Shown here piece by piece: positions 27,785 through 36,812 of a stretch of 64,000 bases of DNA. The translations under genes were made by a program, and so were the position numbers. The stretch comes from Lentisphaerae bacterium GWF2_44_16 (GTDB lineage Bacteria; Verrucomicrobiota; Lentisphaeria; Victivallales; GWF2-45-14), in contig MHBF01000078.1 of NCBI GenBank assembly GCA_001803225.1, positions 1-64,000 on the forward strand. The letters run 5' to 3'. Numbering within the stretch: the first letter of the stretch is position 1; the number at the start of each line of letters is the position of its first letter. Under the pieces are notes generated by a model, which did not search any database, had not been told where the DNA came from, and worked only from the letters and a program-made list of their open reading frames with translations.

Positions 27785-28648
27785 ATGAATGAACTTATAA
27801 AACTTATTGAGGCGTTTGAACGCCGTTGCGGATTTAAAATATCCGTTCATGATTATTCGGGCAGGCTGTGGAGCTATTTGCAGATGAAGAGGCAGCGGCA
27901 CGACAGCGGATATTGCGATTGTATCAAAGAAAAATACGGGATTGATAAATGTCTGTTTTTTGAAAAACGCAGAGTGCTGCTGGTATTGGCGCGTTACCCT
28001 GATGGCTTCTTTAAAATCTGTCATGGCGGAATAATAGAATATGCCGCGCCCATTATTAAGGATGCCTCTATTCTCGGTACCATGTTCATTGGTTTTTTCC
28101 GTCTGAAAGATGTTTCCTTAATTCCTGACGCGATTGTGTGCAGATCTGAATGCTGTGATTTTGCGCCGGAACTCAATAATAAATTATATAAGGGAATCCA
28201 GTGTATCGACAAAAATGATTTCAAAGATATAGCTGAAATCGCCAAAACTCTGAAGTTCAGAATCGAGGCGCAGCTGGCGACGGAAGAAAAAATTTTCATT
28301 TCACACGAAGAAAAGACTAAATGGGAAATTGACAGATACATCGGGCAGAATTTCCAGAAAGATATAAGTATTCAGCATCTCGCCAAGCATCTGTGCCTTT
28401 CTGTTTCACGCACCGGACAGCTTGTCAGGAAGCTTTTTAACATGACTTATCCCGAACTGCTCAACAGAAACAGGATAGATAACGCAAAAATCCTTTTATC
28501 TTCAACTTCCCTTTCCATAAGCGAAACCGCGTACAGATGCGGCTTTTCGGATGCGGCTTATTTTCACAGGATTTTCAAAAAACTGGAAAAAATAAACCCC
28601 GGAGAATATAAAATCCGGAACAATAAGATTAAAAATATGTTTACGTAG
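27785..28648 (+). CDS. AraC-family regulator with PocR-type sensory domain
   Basis: 287 residues. The N-terminal ~140 residues match the PocR ligand-binding domain (a PAS-like fold): FKISVHDYSGRLW, CIKEKYGIDKCLFFEK, FKICHGGIIEYAAPI. The C-terminal AraC helix-turn-helix pair covers about 188-287: ISIQHLAKHLCLSVSRTGQL and ISETAYRCGFSDAAYFHRIFKK. PocR domains sense small metabolites such as diols or hydrocarbon derivatives. It is transcribed divergently from the FAD oxidoreductase-pseudopilin-secreted protein operon and is its likely activator. It ends four bases from the convergent epimerase gene. Confidence 0.88.
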   Translation: MNELIKLIEAFERRCGFKISVHDYSGRLWSYLQMKRQRHDSGYCDCIKEKYGIDKCLFFEKRRVLLVLARYPDGFFKICHGGIIEYAAPIIKDASILGTMFIGFFRLKDVSLIPDAIVCRSECCDFAPELNNKLYKGIQCIDKNDFKDIAEIAKTLKFRIEAQLATEEKIFISHEEKTKWEIDRYIGQNFQKDISIQHLAKHLCLSVSRTGQLVRKLFNMTYPELLNRNRIDNAKILLSSTSLSISETAYRCGFSDAAYFHRIFKKLEKINPGEYKIRNNKIKNMFT

Positions 28649-28652
28649 GAAA

Positions 28653-29690
28653 TCAGCCGAGCGCGTTTTTTTCCAATTCCGTCAGAGCGTCTTCACGGCT
28701 TATGAGTTTTTCTCCGTTAGCGTTCAAAAAGGCCTCAAGTTTTTTATGGCTGAAATCAAGGTTTTTCGAGACGGAATAAAGACCGTAAAGAGAGGGTTCC
28801 CAAAGAGGTCTTTCCATTCTGAGCAGATTTGAAAGGGCGCTGCTTGAGGCTGCTAAAGCCCAGCCGGGAGGAAAGGGGAGATTGAGCGCTCTGATATTTT
28901 TCTTTTCAGGAAGAAATGTGTCGATAAGAATGCGGTAATATTCCTCAATACTGGTTTTCTCTTTATCTATAATATTAAGGGCTTCTCCGTTCAGCGTATC
29001 TGTTTCCGCTGAAAAATACACGGCCTTGGAGAGATTACGGACATAAGCTAGCGGCCAGCGGTTCCGGCCTTTCCATTTGCCGAAATTAACTATGAATGGA
29101 GATGTTTTCAGAAAGGACAGTATCCTTGGCATTATTGTATTGTCACCCGGTCCCCAGACTGCCGCGGGACGGATAATCACGTATTTTGAGGGGGGTAGTT
29201 TTTCCGAAATATATTTTTCCGAAAGTATTTTATAATGAGGATAGGGGTTGGCGAGGTTATTTGAGAATTCGGTTTTTTCATCGGCATCCTGAAAGTCTTT
29301 CATTCCATAGACGTCAGTTGTCGATATATATATAAGTTTGTCGATGGAAAGCCCGGAGACGAGGTTGACTGTGTTTTGGACGCTTTCGAAATTCAGTTTT
29401 CTGAAAAGACTGTCGGACCCGATGTCGGCGGCGCGTCCGGCGCAGTGCAGTATGCAGTCTATTTTTTTTGTTTCATGGTATTCAGTCAGCGCCGCCTGGA
29501 GATGTTCGCCGTCACAGACTGAAACTTTCAGCGTGTCAAAGGCGGGGCAGGTCGAAAGTCTGTTGAAATTCGGGGGGTAGTTCTTATTTATCAGGGCTGT
29601 TACGTTCCAGCCTCTTTCGATAAACTCATGAACGCAGGCACTGCCGATAAAACCGGAAGCGCCAGTAATCAGAATTCTCTTTGAGGCCAT
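28653..29690 (-). CDS. NAD-dependent epimerase/dehydratase (possible ceramide reductase, CerR-like)
   Basis: 345 residues of the extended short-chain dehydrogenase family. NAD-binding glycines are in ITGASGFIGSA (6-16), the catalytic tyrosine-lysine in YPHYKILSEKY, and serine/threonine in YISTTDVYG. The C-terminal lid region is longer than in sugar epimerases. It is eight bases downstream of an alpha-oxoamine synthase gene on the same strand. In Caulobacter, serine palmitoyltransferase and the epimerase-like reductase CerR are both needed for ceramide synthesis, so this pair could do the same. A sugar epimerase role is the alternative. Confidence 0.7.
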   Translation of the reverse strand: MASKRILITGASGFIGSACVHEFIERGWNVTALINKNYPPNFNRLSTCPAFDTLKVSVCDGEHLQAALTEYHETKKIDCILHCAGRAADIGSDSLFRKLNFESVQNTVNLVSGLSIDKLIYISTTDVYGMKDFQDADEKTEFSNNLANPYPHYKILSEKYISEKLPPSKYVIIRPAAVWGPGDNTIMPRILSFLKTSPFIVNFGKWKGRNRWPLAYVRNLSKAVYFSAETDTLNGEALNIIDKEKTSIEEYYRILIDTFLPEKKNIRALNLPFPPGWALAASSSALSNLLRMERPLWEPSLYGLYSVSKNLDFSHKKLEAFLNANGEKLISREDALTELEKNALG

Positions 29691-29698
29691 AGGATTTA

Positions 29699-30967
29699 TC
29701 AGATGATTTTATATTTTTTCCCTATGTCGATAAGGGAGCTTATGACAAAATCCAAGTCTTCTTTAGTATGCTGGGACATGATGCTCATCCTGAACCTGCA
29801 TCTCTTTTTAGCCACTGCCGGGAATGCCACATAATTTATGAAAATGCCTTTGTGGTGAAGTTCCCTGGACATGCTTTTGAGCTTATCTTCATCGCCGATG
29901 ATTATCGGAATAATAGCGGACTGGACATCGCCGACCTTAAAGCCGGCTTCCTTCAGCGCGCCCACTGTATATTTTATATTATTCCAGAGAGCAGTCCGGA
30001 AGGAACTGTCAGTTTCAAGTATTTTAAATATTTCAATAAGGCCCGCTATGACGGGAACAGGTATTGAGGTGGAAAAGAAGTAGGACCTTGCGTAAAAGCG
30101 CAGGTAGTCTATAAGCGCCTTGGAGCCGACGGCGTATCCGCCGATGCCCCCGGTTATCTTGCTCAATGTGCCGATTGTCACATCAATTTTGCCTTCAAGC
30201 CCGAACTGTTCCGCCGTGCCTCGCCCGTGTGCTCCCAATACGCCAAGTGAATGGGCTTCGTCAACCATGACTTTGGCCCCGTATGCCTGGCAAAGTTCAT
30301 AGATTTTATCAAGTTTCGCCATGTCCCCGTCCATGGAAAAGACGCCGTCAGTTATGACGAGGGTGCCATGACTCTCATTTTTTGCCGCTTTCAGGAGTTT
30401 TTCAAGGTGGTTCATGTTTCCATGAGCGAAAGTTTTTATATTGGCCCCGCACATGCGGCATCCGTCGAAAATAGAAGCGTGATTGAACATGTCATTGATG
30501 ACGGTGTCTTTTTCTCTGGTAAGGCCGGTGATTACGCCGACGTTGGCGGAGTATCCTGTCGGGAAGAGTATGGCGTCGTCGCATTTGTAGAACGCGGCTA
30601 TGCGTCTCTCAAGTTCAATATGCAGATCAGTAGTGCCGGAGAGGAGGGAAACTGAACCTGTGCCGTAGCCGTATTTGCGGGTTGCCTCTATGGCTGCCTC
30701 AACGACTTTAGGATGTGTTGTCAGGCCAAAATACGAATTTGAGCCGACCATTATCATGTCTTTGGGCTTTTCAGTGTAAGGGTCCTGTATTACCGCATGG
30801 GCCCCGCTGGCGCCAAGAAGCACTCTGCGGAAAAGAAGGCATTTTTCGTTCTCTTCCTTTTCTACCATTTCCTGAAAGTAATAGAGCTTCTGAAAAAGGT
30901 CAGAGCTTGCTGTGTCATAACAGTCCAGCCACGTTTTTCCATTCTTATCCAAATCTTCGTTCCCCAT
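29699..30967 (-). CDS. Alpha-oxoamine synthase, probably serine palmitoyltransferase-like
   Basis: About 422 residues; PLP-dependent fold I enzyme of the BioF/KBL/SPT family. Family blocks: NSYFGLTTHPKV, GTGSVSLLSGT, the cofactor-stacking HASIFDGC, DEAHSLGVLGAHGRG with the PLP aspartate and histidine, and the PLP lysine in IGTLSKITGG. The GLEGKIDVTIGT segment resembles SPT more than BioF or KBL by eye, but I could not align it. SPT joins serine with an acyl-CoA or acyl-ACP to start sphingolipid synthesis. The start at 30967 is supported by AAGGGA nine bases upstream. The next gene is an NAD-dependent reductase/epimerase. Confidence 0.75.
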   Translation of the reverse strand: MGNEDLDKNGKTWLDCYDTASSDLFQKLYYFQEMVEKEENEKCLLFRRVLLGASGAHAVIQDPYTEKPKDMIMVGSNSYFGLTTHPKVVEAAIEATRKYGYGTGSVSLLSGTTDLHIELERRIAAFYKCDDAILFPTGYSANVGVITGLTREKDTVINDMFNHASIFDGCRMCGANIKTFAHGNMNHLEKLLKAAKNESHGTLVITDGVFSMDGDMAKLDKIYELCQAYGAKVMVDEAHSLGVLGAHGRGTAEQFGLEGKIDVTIGTLSKITGGIGGYAVGSKALIDYLRFYARSYFFSTSIPVPVIAGLIEIFKILETDSSFRTALWNNIKYTVGALKEAGFKVGDVQSAIIPIIIGDEDKLKSMSRELHHKGIFINYVAFPAVAKKRCRFRMSIMSQHTKEDLDFVISSLIDIGKKYKII

Positions 30968-31229
30968 AGCAAAAATTCCCTTGAAAATGAGTTGCAGCTT
31001 AAGCTGCCTTAATTTACAGTTATAAAATAGCAAAGAAACCCGAAATCCGCCGGACAATCAATCAACGGGTCATATTTCACGGTCGGTAAAAATATAACAG
31101 GACTCAGGCCGCGCTAAAAACTAACATATACTTGAAATTTTTCAAAGGATATTAAAGGATATTATGAAAATTAACTGTTAAAGAGAAAAATTCACAAGTG
31201 GAAAGTCCGGACTTCATATAATTGCCAGC

Positions 31230-31883
31230 TTATTTTTCACCGAAAACTATCGTTATATTGTCTTCCATTCCTATTACGGTCAGCTCATCGCCTTTTTCCA
31301 GTTTTATTGAGGGGTCCCATATTATCCTGGCTTCTTCGTTGTTCTTTTTTATCAATATTGCCGATATTTTATATTTATGTCTCAAGTCAAGTTCCTGAAG
31401 GGTTTTCCCGTACATGCGCGAGGGTATGGAAACTGTGGCCAGGAAGCCGTTGTCAAAGGGAACTATTTCCATGATGTTCGGCGCTGTTATTTTTTTTGCG
31501 AGAAGTTCCGCGAACTCTTTTTCAGGCTCTATTACCTCATCGGCCCCTACGCTTGTAAGAATCTGTTTCTGAATGGCCGAATTGACTTTTGCCATTATTT
31601 TTTTGGTTTTCGCGTTTTTAAGGTGTGTTGTGCAGATGATAAGGCTTTCCAGATCGTTTCCCATGGTAAGAATCACGAGATCAAATTTTGAAACGCTTAA
31701 TTCACTTATGACGTCTTCATCGGTAACGTCCGCGACTATCGCCTCTGTTACGTCGTCTTTTATTTTTTCCACAATTCTGGCGTCATTGTCAACAGCCAGT
31801 ACGTTATTGCCTTGTTTGTAAAGCTGTATGGCTATGGCTTCTCCAAACGCGCCGATTCCGAAAACCGCAATGTCTTTTTTCAT
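31230..31883 (-). CDS. ktrA: Potassium uptake regulatory subunit (KtrA/TrkA, RCK protein)
   Basis: About 217 residues, the length of KtrA. The N-terminal RCK domain has the Rossmann motif IAVFGIGAFGEAIA, the ribose-binding acidic residue in LAVDNDARIV and the VADVTDEDVI and LTMGNDLESL strands. A TrkA-C domain with IPSRMYGKTLQELDL and ELTVIG ends it. It binds ATP/ADP or NADH at the membrane and gates KtrB. ATG at 31883 is preferred over the GTG at 31892 because AGGGTGA forms the ribosome binding site, partly inside the end of ktrB, so the two are coupled. Confidence 0.9.
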   Translation of the reverse strand: MKKDIAVFGIGAFGEAIAIQLYKQGNNVLAVDNDARIVEKIKDDVTEAIVADVTDEDVISELSVSKFDLVILTMGNDLESLIICTTHLKNAKTKKIMAKVNSAIQKQILTSVGADEVIEPEKEFAELLAKKITAPNIMEIVPFDNGFLATVSIPSRMYGKTLQELDLRHKYKISAILIKKNNEEARIIWDPSIKLEKGDELTVIGMEDNITIVFGEK

Positions 31884-31888
31884 GATTG

Positions 31889-33181
31889 TCACCCTAATAT
31901 GAGATTTTCCTGTGGATAAGATATCTTACTTTGTTTTTCCATTGAGATCAGAAATATAATTAAAGAAAAAGGTCCCACTCTTCCCACAAACATGCATGCG
32001 GAGAGAATGAGCTTTCCCCAGAAACCGGCTTTTGCCGTATAACCGTCCGAGAGCCCGACCGTGGACAGTGCCGAAACCACTTCAAATAAGACCATCTGTA
32101 ATTGTCCGTTTTCTATCACAAGTATCAGCATCGTGCTTAAAAAAGCTACAAAAAGGTATAAGGTTATTATGGCGTAAGCCTTGAGAATATCGCTTTCCTG
32201 TACCTGCCTTTTGAACAGATATACCCTGTTGTTTCCCTTGAATATATTCCGTACCGCGATGAATGCCAGCGCCGCGGTGGTGGTTTTCACGCCTCCGCCT
32301 GTTGAACCGGGAGACGCGCCGATAATCATAAGCACGATCAATACCAGAATAGAAGCCGAATGCAGTCCGCATATATCCACGCTGTTATAACCTGCTGTCC
32401 TGGCTGTTACGGATTGAAAATACGCGTCCAGCCAGCTCATGCCGTTCCATTCGATGGCTTTCATCAGAAACATGCCTGTCAGGATGAGTATGGCTGTTAC
32501 GGCTATTACTGTTTTTGTATGTGCCTTGACTGTGCCGCCGAGCCTCCAGTGCTGGTAAATGTCATATACCACATAATATCCTATGCCGCCTAGTATTATA
32601 AGCAGGGATATTACGACTTTTATATACCAGTTTGCCTGCATGAAACTGTTGTCGTAAATGGAGAAACCGGCGTTGCAGAATGCCGACACCGAATGAAAAA
32701 AAGCGTAATAAAAGGATTTGAGGATACCGTACCCGCAACTTATGTGAAATGCCGGCATCATGAGAAGGGCCCCGGTAATTTCGACCGCAAAAGTATAAAC
32801 AACTGTCACATATATGACCTTTTCGAGTTCGCGCAGTGAAAAAATGCTGCTTACCTTGGAGACGAGCAGTGTATTTTCCATCCTCATTTCACCGCTTACG
32901 AAAAGCACCATTACAGTGGTGATGGTCATAAGTCCCAGCCCTCCGCACTGTATCAGCAGAAGTATGAGAAGCTGTCCCAAGGAGCTGAATTCCGAAGTAT
33001 TGACCACGGTCAGCCCTGTAACGCATACCGCTGACGAGGACATAAACAGCGCGTCAATCCACGCAAGGCCTTTTTCCGGCGAGAACAGATGGCTTTTCAT
33101 CAAACATGCCCCGCACAGAATAAGTGCCGCGAACGATGACACAAAATACAGATTGCTTTTCTTTAAAATACTTATCTTCAT
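31889..33181 (-). CDS. ktrB: Potassium-translocating subunit (KtrB/TrkH family)
   Basis: 430 residues with about ten hydrophobic segments and four pore-type repeats. Selectivity-filter signatures are visible: SAVCVTGLT, SAFCNAGFS, ARTAGYN and STVGLSDG, the four-fold glycine motif of SKT channels. It takes up potassium, usually coupled to sodium in Ktr systems. The upstream gene is far away and unrelated, so this starts the two-gene ktr operon. The usual first residues of the family are intact. Confidence 0.93.
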   Translation of the reverse strand: MKISILKKSNLYFVSSFAALILCGACLMKSHLFSPEKGLAWIDALFMSSSAVCVTGLTVVNTSEFSSLGQLLILLLIQCGGLGLMTITTVMVLFVSGEMRMENTLLVSKVSSIFSLRELEKVIYVTVVYTFAVEITGALLMMPAFHISCGYGILKSFYYAFFHSVSAFCNAGFSIYDNSFMQANWYIKVVISLLIILGGIGYYVVYDIYQHWRLGGTVKAHTKTVIAVTAILILTGMFLMKAIEWNGMSWLDAYFQSVTARTAGYNSVDICGLHSASILVLIVLMIIGASPGSTGGGVKTTTAALAFIAVRNIFKGNNRVYLFKRQVQESDILKAYAIITLYLFVAFLSTMLILVIENGQLQMVLFEVVSALSTVGLSDGYTAKAGFWGKLILSACMFVGRVGPFSLIIFLISMEKQSKISYPQENLILG

Positions 33182-33351
33182 AATAAATAGAATATTCCGG
33201 GTATAACAAAATCAGATAATATACACCTTTGCTTATCAATATGCTCCTTTTTGAATTGTTTAATCTCAAATTTTTATCCTTTTTTATGTTTTCCGATTTG
33301 AATACTCGGATTTTTCCAGTATTTTTGCTACTTCAATTCTGATCGGCCCAT

Positions 33352-33436
33352 GGTGGGGTTCCCGAGTGGCCAAAGGGGGCAGACTGTAAATCTGCTGACT
33401 TCGTCTTCGGTGGTTCGAATCCACCCCCCACCACCA
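33352..33436 (+). tRNA. tRNA-Tyr (anticodon GUA)
   Basis: Class II tRNA with acceptor GGTGGGG/CCCCACC, discriminator A and encoded CCA (33434-33436). The anticodon loop CTGTAAA gives GUA. A long variable arm and T arm GTGGTTCGAATCCAC are visible. Confidence 0.97.
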
Positions 33437-33517
33437 TCTTTTTGTAGAAATTCCAAAGCCTCAAACTCTGTGAATATAAAAATTCCTTAAAAAGAAATTT
33501 TGAGAAAGGAAAGAGTT

Positions 33518-33880
33518 ATGAACATATCCCTTATAAAAAATGACCGGAAACTTGAAAAAGCTATCTCGAACCTCAAATCATTGATGGGGAAAAGTTCTGA
33601 ACCCAGCGGGGAAATGGCGGATAAAATAAAACTCCTTGCGCTTGTAATTGAGGATTATGAAAAAATACATTACCCAATAGCATCCCCGTCCCCGGTGGAC
33701 GCGATTAAGTTTCGTATGGAACAAATGGATTTGAGTGTAAAAGAGTTGGAGCCTTGTATCGGGAAAAGTAACAGGGTTTACGAAGTGCTTGCCGGGAAGC
33801 GGAAACTTTCGATAAATATGATTCGCAAATTAAGCAGGGCATTAAAAATCCCTGCCGATATTCTAATAGGGACCGTTTAG
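33518..33880 (+). CDS. HigA-type antitoxin / XRE-like regulator, without toxin partner
   Basis: 120 residues. The N-terminal ~70 residues are helical (KLEKAISNLKSLMGKS, ALVIEDYEKIHYP) and the C-terminal 55 form an XRE-like helix-turn-helix (VKELEPCIGKSNRVYEVLAGKRKLSINMIRKLSRALKIPADIL). This matches antitoxins of the HigA2 type, which normally follow a RelE-fold toxin. No toxin gene is visible in the 80 bases between this gene and tRNA-Tyr, nor downstream. The start is set by GGAAAGAG before ATG 33518; a more distal frame start at 33500 overlaps that site. It may be a solitary regulator or the surviving half of a decayed module. Confidence 0.7.
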   Translation: MNISLIKNDRKLEKAISNLKSLMGKSSEPSGEMADKIKLLALVIEDYEKIHYPIASPSPVDAIKFRMEQMDLSVKELEPCIGKSNRVYEVLAGKRKLSINMIRKLSRALKIPADILIGTV

Positions 33881-33928
33881 GGGGAGAAGCTCTTATAGTA
33901 TTATTTCAGCAATAAGCTCTTCCTCCCC
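33881..33928. terminator. Imperfect inverted repeat between convergent genes
   Basis: Arms GGGGAGAAGCTCTTAT and ATAAGCTCTTCCTCCCC form an imperfect stem just after the HigA-like stop codon and 15 bases before the convergent isomerase end. No T run follows, so Rho-independent function is doubtful. Confidence 0.3.
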
Positions 33929-33942
33929 TCTGATACGGGCGA

Positions 33943-34701
33943 TTACTTATTGCCGATGGCGAATTTGTTTTTGGTCAGGTAACTGTAACTTTCTTCAACG
34001 GCTTTGAAAATGTCTGTGGCGCAGGAGTCGAATTCTACCACCATCCAGCGGAGGGAACTTTTATCGACGGCGTCAACTATGGATTTGAAATTCATTTTGC
34101 CGGAACCTACCGCAACATTGGCTTCGCCCTGGACGAAACTGCCGTCTTTTATGTGCAGAAGTATTACGCGTTTGCCGAAATATTTCAGCTCATTCGCGAC
34201 ATTCACCGTACCGAAATTTGTCGCCCAGTAAGTGTCTATCTCAAAAAAGACTTTCGGGCACATTTCTGCAACGTAATGATGGTTGATTTTCCCGTTCAGG
34301 GTCTCGAATTCCCAGGCGTGGTTGTGGAGAAAAAGTTTTTTTCCGGCTTTTTCAAGTTTTTCCTGAATGGCATTGATGGTGTCGGTTGTTTTTTTGACGG
34401 CATCCATATCCTTGAAGTTATCCCTGCCGAAACCGGCGGCGGCGATGTCCAAACCAAACAGGTCAAGTGTTTTTACGACTTCATCAATATTTTCCAAGCT
34501 TGCCCAAGGCGTATGGCTTGAAGAAATTTCCAGTCCGTAACTGTTTACGAGTTTTTTGTATTCTTCGGCGCTCATGCCATAAAATCCCGCAGGTTCGATG
34601 GCTTTATAACCGATGTCGGCGAGTCTCTTTAATACGTTCTTAAGATCCTTTTTAGCTTCATCCCTGAGTGTCCACATCTGTATCGAAATAGGTTTCATCA
34701 T
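33943..34701 (-). CDS. Sugar phosphate isomerase/epimerase (AP-endonuclease-2 fold)
   Basis: 252 residues of the xylose-isomerase-like TIM-barrel family. Blocks are IQMWTLRDEAKKDL, YKAIEPAGFYGM, the metal ligands in KKLFLHNHAWEF (histidine), VFFEIDTYWATNF (aspartate), LLHIKDGSF (histidine) and MVVEFDSCA (glutamate). Short members with this LHNHxxEF signature are typical partners of Gfo/Idh dehydrogenases. AAGGAT precedes two adjacent ATGs, so the exact start (34701 or 34698) is uncertain. It follows the Gfo/Idh gene by 40 bases on the same strand. Confidence 0.88.
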   Translation of the reverse strand: MMKPISIQMWTLRDEAKKDLKNVLKRLADIGYKAIEPAGFYGMSAEEYKKLVNSYGLEISSSHTPWASLENIDEVVKTLDLFGLDIAAAGFGRDNFKDMDAVKKTTDTINAIQEKLEKAGKKLFLHNHAWEFETLNGKINHHYVAEMCPKVFFEIDTYWATNFGTVNVANELKYFGKRVILLHIKDGSFVQGEANVAVGSGKMNFKSIVDAVDKSSLRWMVVEFDSCATDIFKAVEESYSYLTKNKFAIGNK

Positions 34702-34741
34702 CTTATCCTTTATTATTATAATTTTTTAAATTCCACTCTGA

Positions 34742-35842
34742 TTAGTCAAGCATTCCCTCGGGAAGTCCTGTCGGAAGCGGAGCGGGCTGTGCGCATTTGC
34801 TCTTTATCGTTACGTGTTTTCCGGTTTTCGAAGCTTCCTCAAAGGAAAGCATAACTTCGAGGACATGCAGGGCGAGTTCGCCGCAGCACCTGTGAGGGCG
34901 TTTCTGCTCTATCCCGCAAACCATATCGGCAAGCCCTATTCCTCTCATATTCGTATCGTAACTGTGAGAGAGCGGAACTTCCTTCCATTCCGTATCTTTC
35001 ATTTTTCTGAGCCTTACGGGGCCGCCGAAAGTATTGGGGTCGGGAACGGCCAGCGTACCTTCTGTGCCGTATATCTCAATGGGATTATGTCCGTGTCCGC
35101 ATTTGATGTCAAAGCTTACGGTAACCGTTATTATGGCGCCGTTCTGCATTTCGAGAACGCCTGCGTAATGTGTCGGTACGTCAACCGGAAGTTTTGCGCC
35201 GAAGTGGTCAGGATGCGTATCCAGTCTTTCTTTCCATGCCATAGTTGTCATGGCGCAGACTTTTTTTACGGGGCCGAGAAGGTTTACGAGGGCAGTCATA
35301 TAATAGGGGCCCAGGTCGAGCATGGGGCCGCCGCCCTTCTGGTAAAAGAAAGCGGGATTCGGATGCCAGCCTTCAGGGCCTTTGCCGAGAAAAGAGACTA
35401 TTCCCGAAACAGGACGCCCTATCCAGCCGTCATCAATAAGCTTCCTGCAAGTCTGTCCGCCCGCGCCCATGAAGGTATCCGGAGCGCAGCCTATACGGAG
35501 GTTCTTTTTCTTTGCGAGTTCTACAACCTTGCGGCCTTCATCAAGAGTGATGCCGAGGGGTTTTTCGCTGTGGACATGTTTTCCGGCGTTGAGTATTTTG
35601 CGGTCGACTTCGGCGTGTACCGCGGGTATCGTCAGATTTATTACCGCCTCTATGCTTTTGTCCGCGAGGAGTCCGTCAACGCTCATTGCCTTAACGCTGT
35701 ATTCTTCCGCCTTGGCTTTTGCGGCTTCTTCCTTTATATCGGCGCAGGCGATAATTTCAGACATCCTGAATGTTTTCATGGCGTTGAAATACGCTTTGCT
35801 GATGTTTCCGCAGCCGATTACTCCGACTTTCATCTTCTTCAT
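34742..35842 (-). CDS. Gfo/Idh/MocA-family oxidoreductase
   Basis: 366 residues. The Rossmann motif VGVIGCGNISKAY is at 6-18, the EKP motif in HVHSEKPLGITLDEG near 96, and a C-terminal substrate domain has GGGPMLDLGPYYMTALVNLLG, where the histidine found in many homologues is replaced by tyrosine (GPYY). This GGGPxLDxGPYYxT signature marks a subfamily common in glycan clusters. AAGGA precedes the ATG. The isomerase follows it in the operon and an AraC regulator is divergent. A keto-sugar route is inferred. Confidence 0.88.
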   Translation of the reverse strand: MKKMKVGVIGCGNISKAYFNAMKTFRMSEIIACADIKEEAAKAKAEEYSVKAMSVDGLLADKSIEAVINLTIPAVHAEVDRKILNAGKHVHSEKPLGITLDEGRKVVELAKKKNLRIGCAPDTFMGAGGQTCRKLIDDGWIGRPVSGIVSFLGKGPEGWHPNPAFFYQKGGGPMLDLGPYYMTALVNLLGPVKKVCAMTTMAWKERLDTHPDHFGAKLPVDVPTHYAGVLEMQNGAIITVTVSFDIKCGHGHNPIEIYGTEGTLAVPDPNTFGGPVRLRKMKDTEWKEVPLSHSYDTNMRGIGLADMVCGIEQKRPHRCCGELALHVLEVMLSFEEASKTGKHVTIKSKCAQPAPLPTGLPEGMLD

Positions 35843-36020
35843 ACGCTTCCTTTTTTTTATTTTTGCCTCTTTATGCCATCGGGCGCATAAAGGCGGCTTT
35901 ACTTTTAAATATTAACAATAACTACTAGGATTGAAAATATTTTATAACAGAATATATTAAAAGCCAATTGACCGAAACTATTATTTATTGATTTAATTTA
36001 TTTCCCGGGGAAAATTCACA

Positions 36021-36812
36021 ATGCCGGAAATTCAACTTGAAAGAATAGGATATTTCAAAGCGCCGTATCACAGTAATATCAGGCCGAATATGATAAGTCC
36101 CGGATACGAGTACATAGAACTCCTGGCGGACGGGGAGGTTTATTTCGACAGCGGGAATGGAAAGAAACCCCACGGCTGCGGGTATATTTTCTGGCATATA
36201 CCGGGAGATTATACCGTCCATGATAACAATGCCGGATTTCCATATCAATGCCTCTGTGTTCTCTTCAAAACGGGGAACAATGGAAAAGACAGGCATGTTC
36301 CGCGGTGTTCTTTCTGGGATGACGAAACTGAACTGAAGAGTTTTTCCGATACGATGCTTAAGGCTTTTCACGGGGGATCTTGCGATATAGGGCTTCTGGG
36401 GAACTATGCCTTTTACCGTCTGAAATGGGAGGCGCTTCGCCGGCAGGATGAAAACTCAAGAAAAAATGAGTATCCTCTGCCATTGAAAAAAGCCATTGAG
36501 TACATGGACAGCAATTTCATGGAAAACATCAGCGTGGAAGAGATTGCCGGGTATGCGGGGATAAGCGTTTCACATCTTTTTCTGCTTTTCCGTAAACACC
36601 TGAAAGAAAGCCCTCACAGCTATCTGAATTCGTTGAGAATTGCCGAGGCAAAGCAGATGCTTGTCAAGAGTTCTGAAAACATAAAAGAGATCTCATACAA
36701 ATGCAGTTTTCAGAATCTGGAAAGCTTCTACAGGTTCTTCAAAAGACGCACAGGCGTAAGCCCCGGCGAATACCGCAGAAAATTCTCTACAGAAAACTAT
36801 TTCAGCCTGTAA
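36021..36812 (+). CDS. AraC-family transcriptional regulator
   Basis: 263 residues. The N-terminal ~150 residues are a cupin-like sensor (PGYEYIELLADGEVYFDSGN, GYIFWHIPGDYTV). The two C-terminal helix-turn-helix motifs are ISVEEIAGYAGISVSHLFLLFRK and IKEISYKCSFQNLESFYRFFKRRTGVSPGEYR, normal length. It is divergent from the Gfo/Idh-isomerase operon, with a 178-base gap between, and is the likely regulator of that operon. GGGGAAA lies about nine bases before the ATG. Its 3' end overlaps the convergent HAD gene by 11 bases. Confidence 0.9.
   Translation: MPEIQLERIGYFKAPYHSNIRPNMISPGYEYIELLADGEVYFDSGNGKKPHGCGYIFWHIPGDYTVHDNNAGFPYQCLCVLFKTGNNGKDRHVPRCSFWDDETELKSFSDTMLKAFHGGSCDIGLLGNYAFYRLKWEALRRQDENSRKNEYPLPLKKAIEYMDSNFMENISVEEIAGYAGISVSHLFLLFRKHLKESPHSYLNSLRIAEAKQMLVKSSENIKEISYKCSFQNLESFYRFFKRRTGVSPGEYRRKFSTENYFSL

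Noticed and set aside
34814-35890. A 358-codon plus-strand frame
   Set aside because: It is exactly antisense to the Gfo/Idh gene; the minus-strand frame has clear family motifs and a ribosome binding site, the plus-strand one has none.
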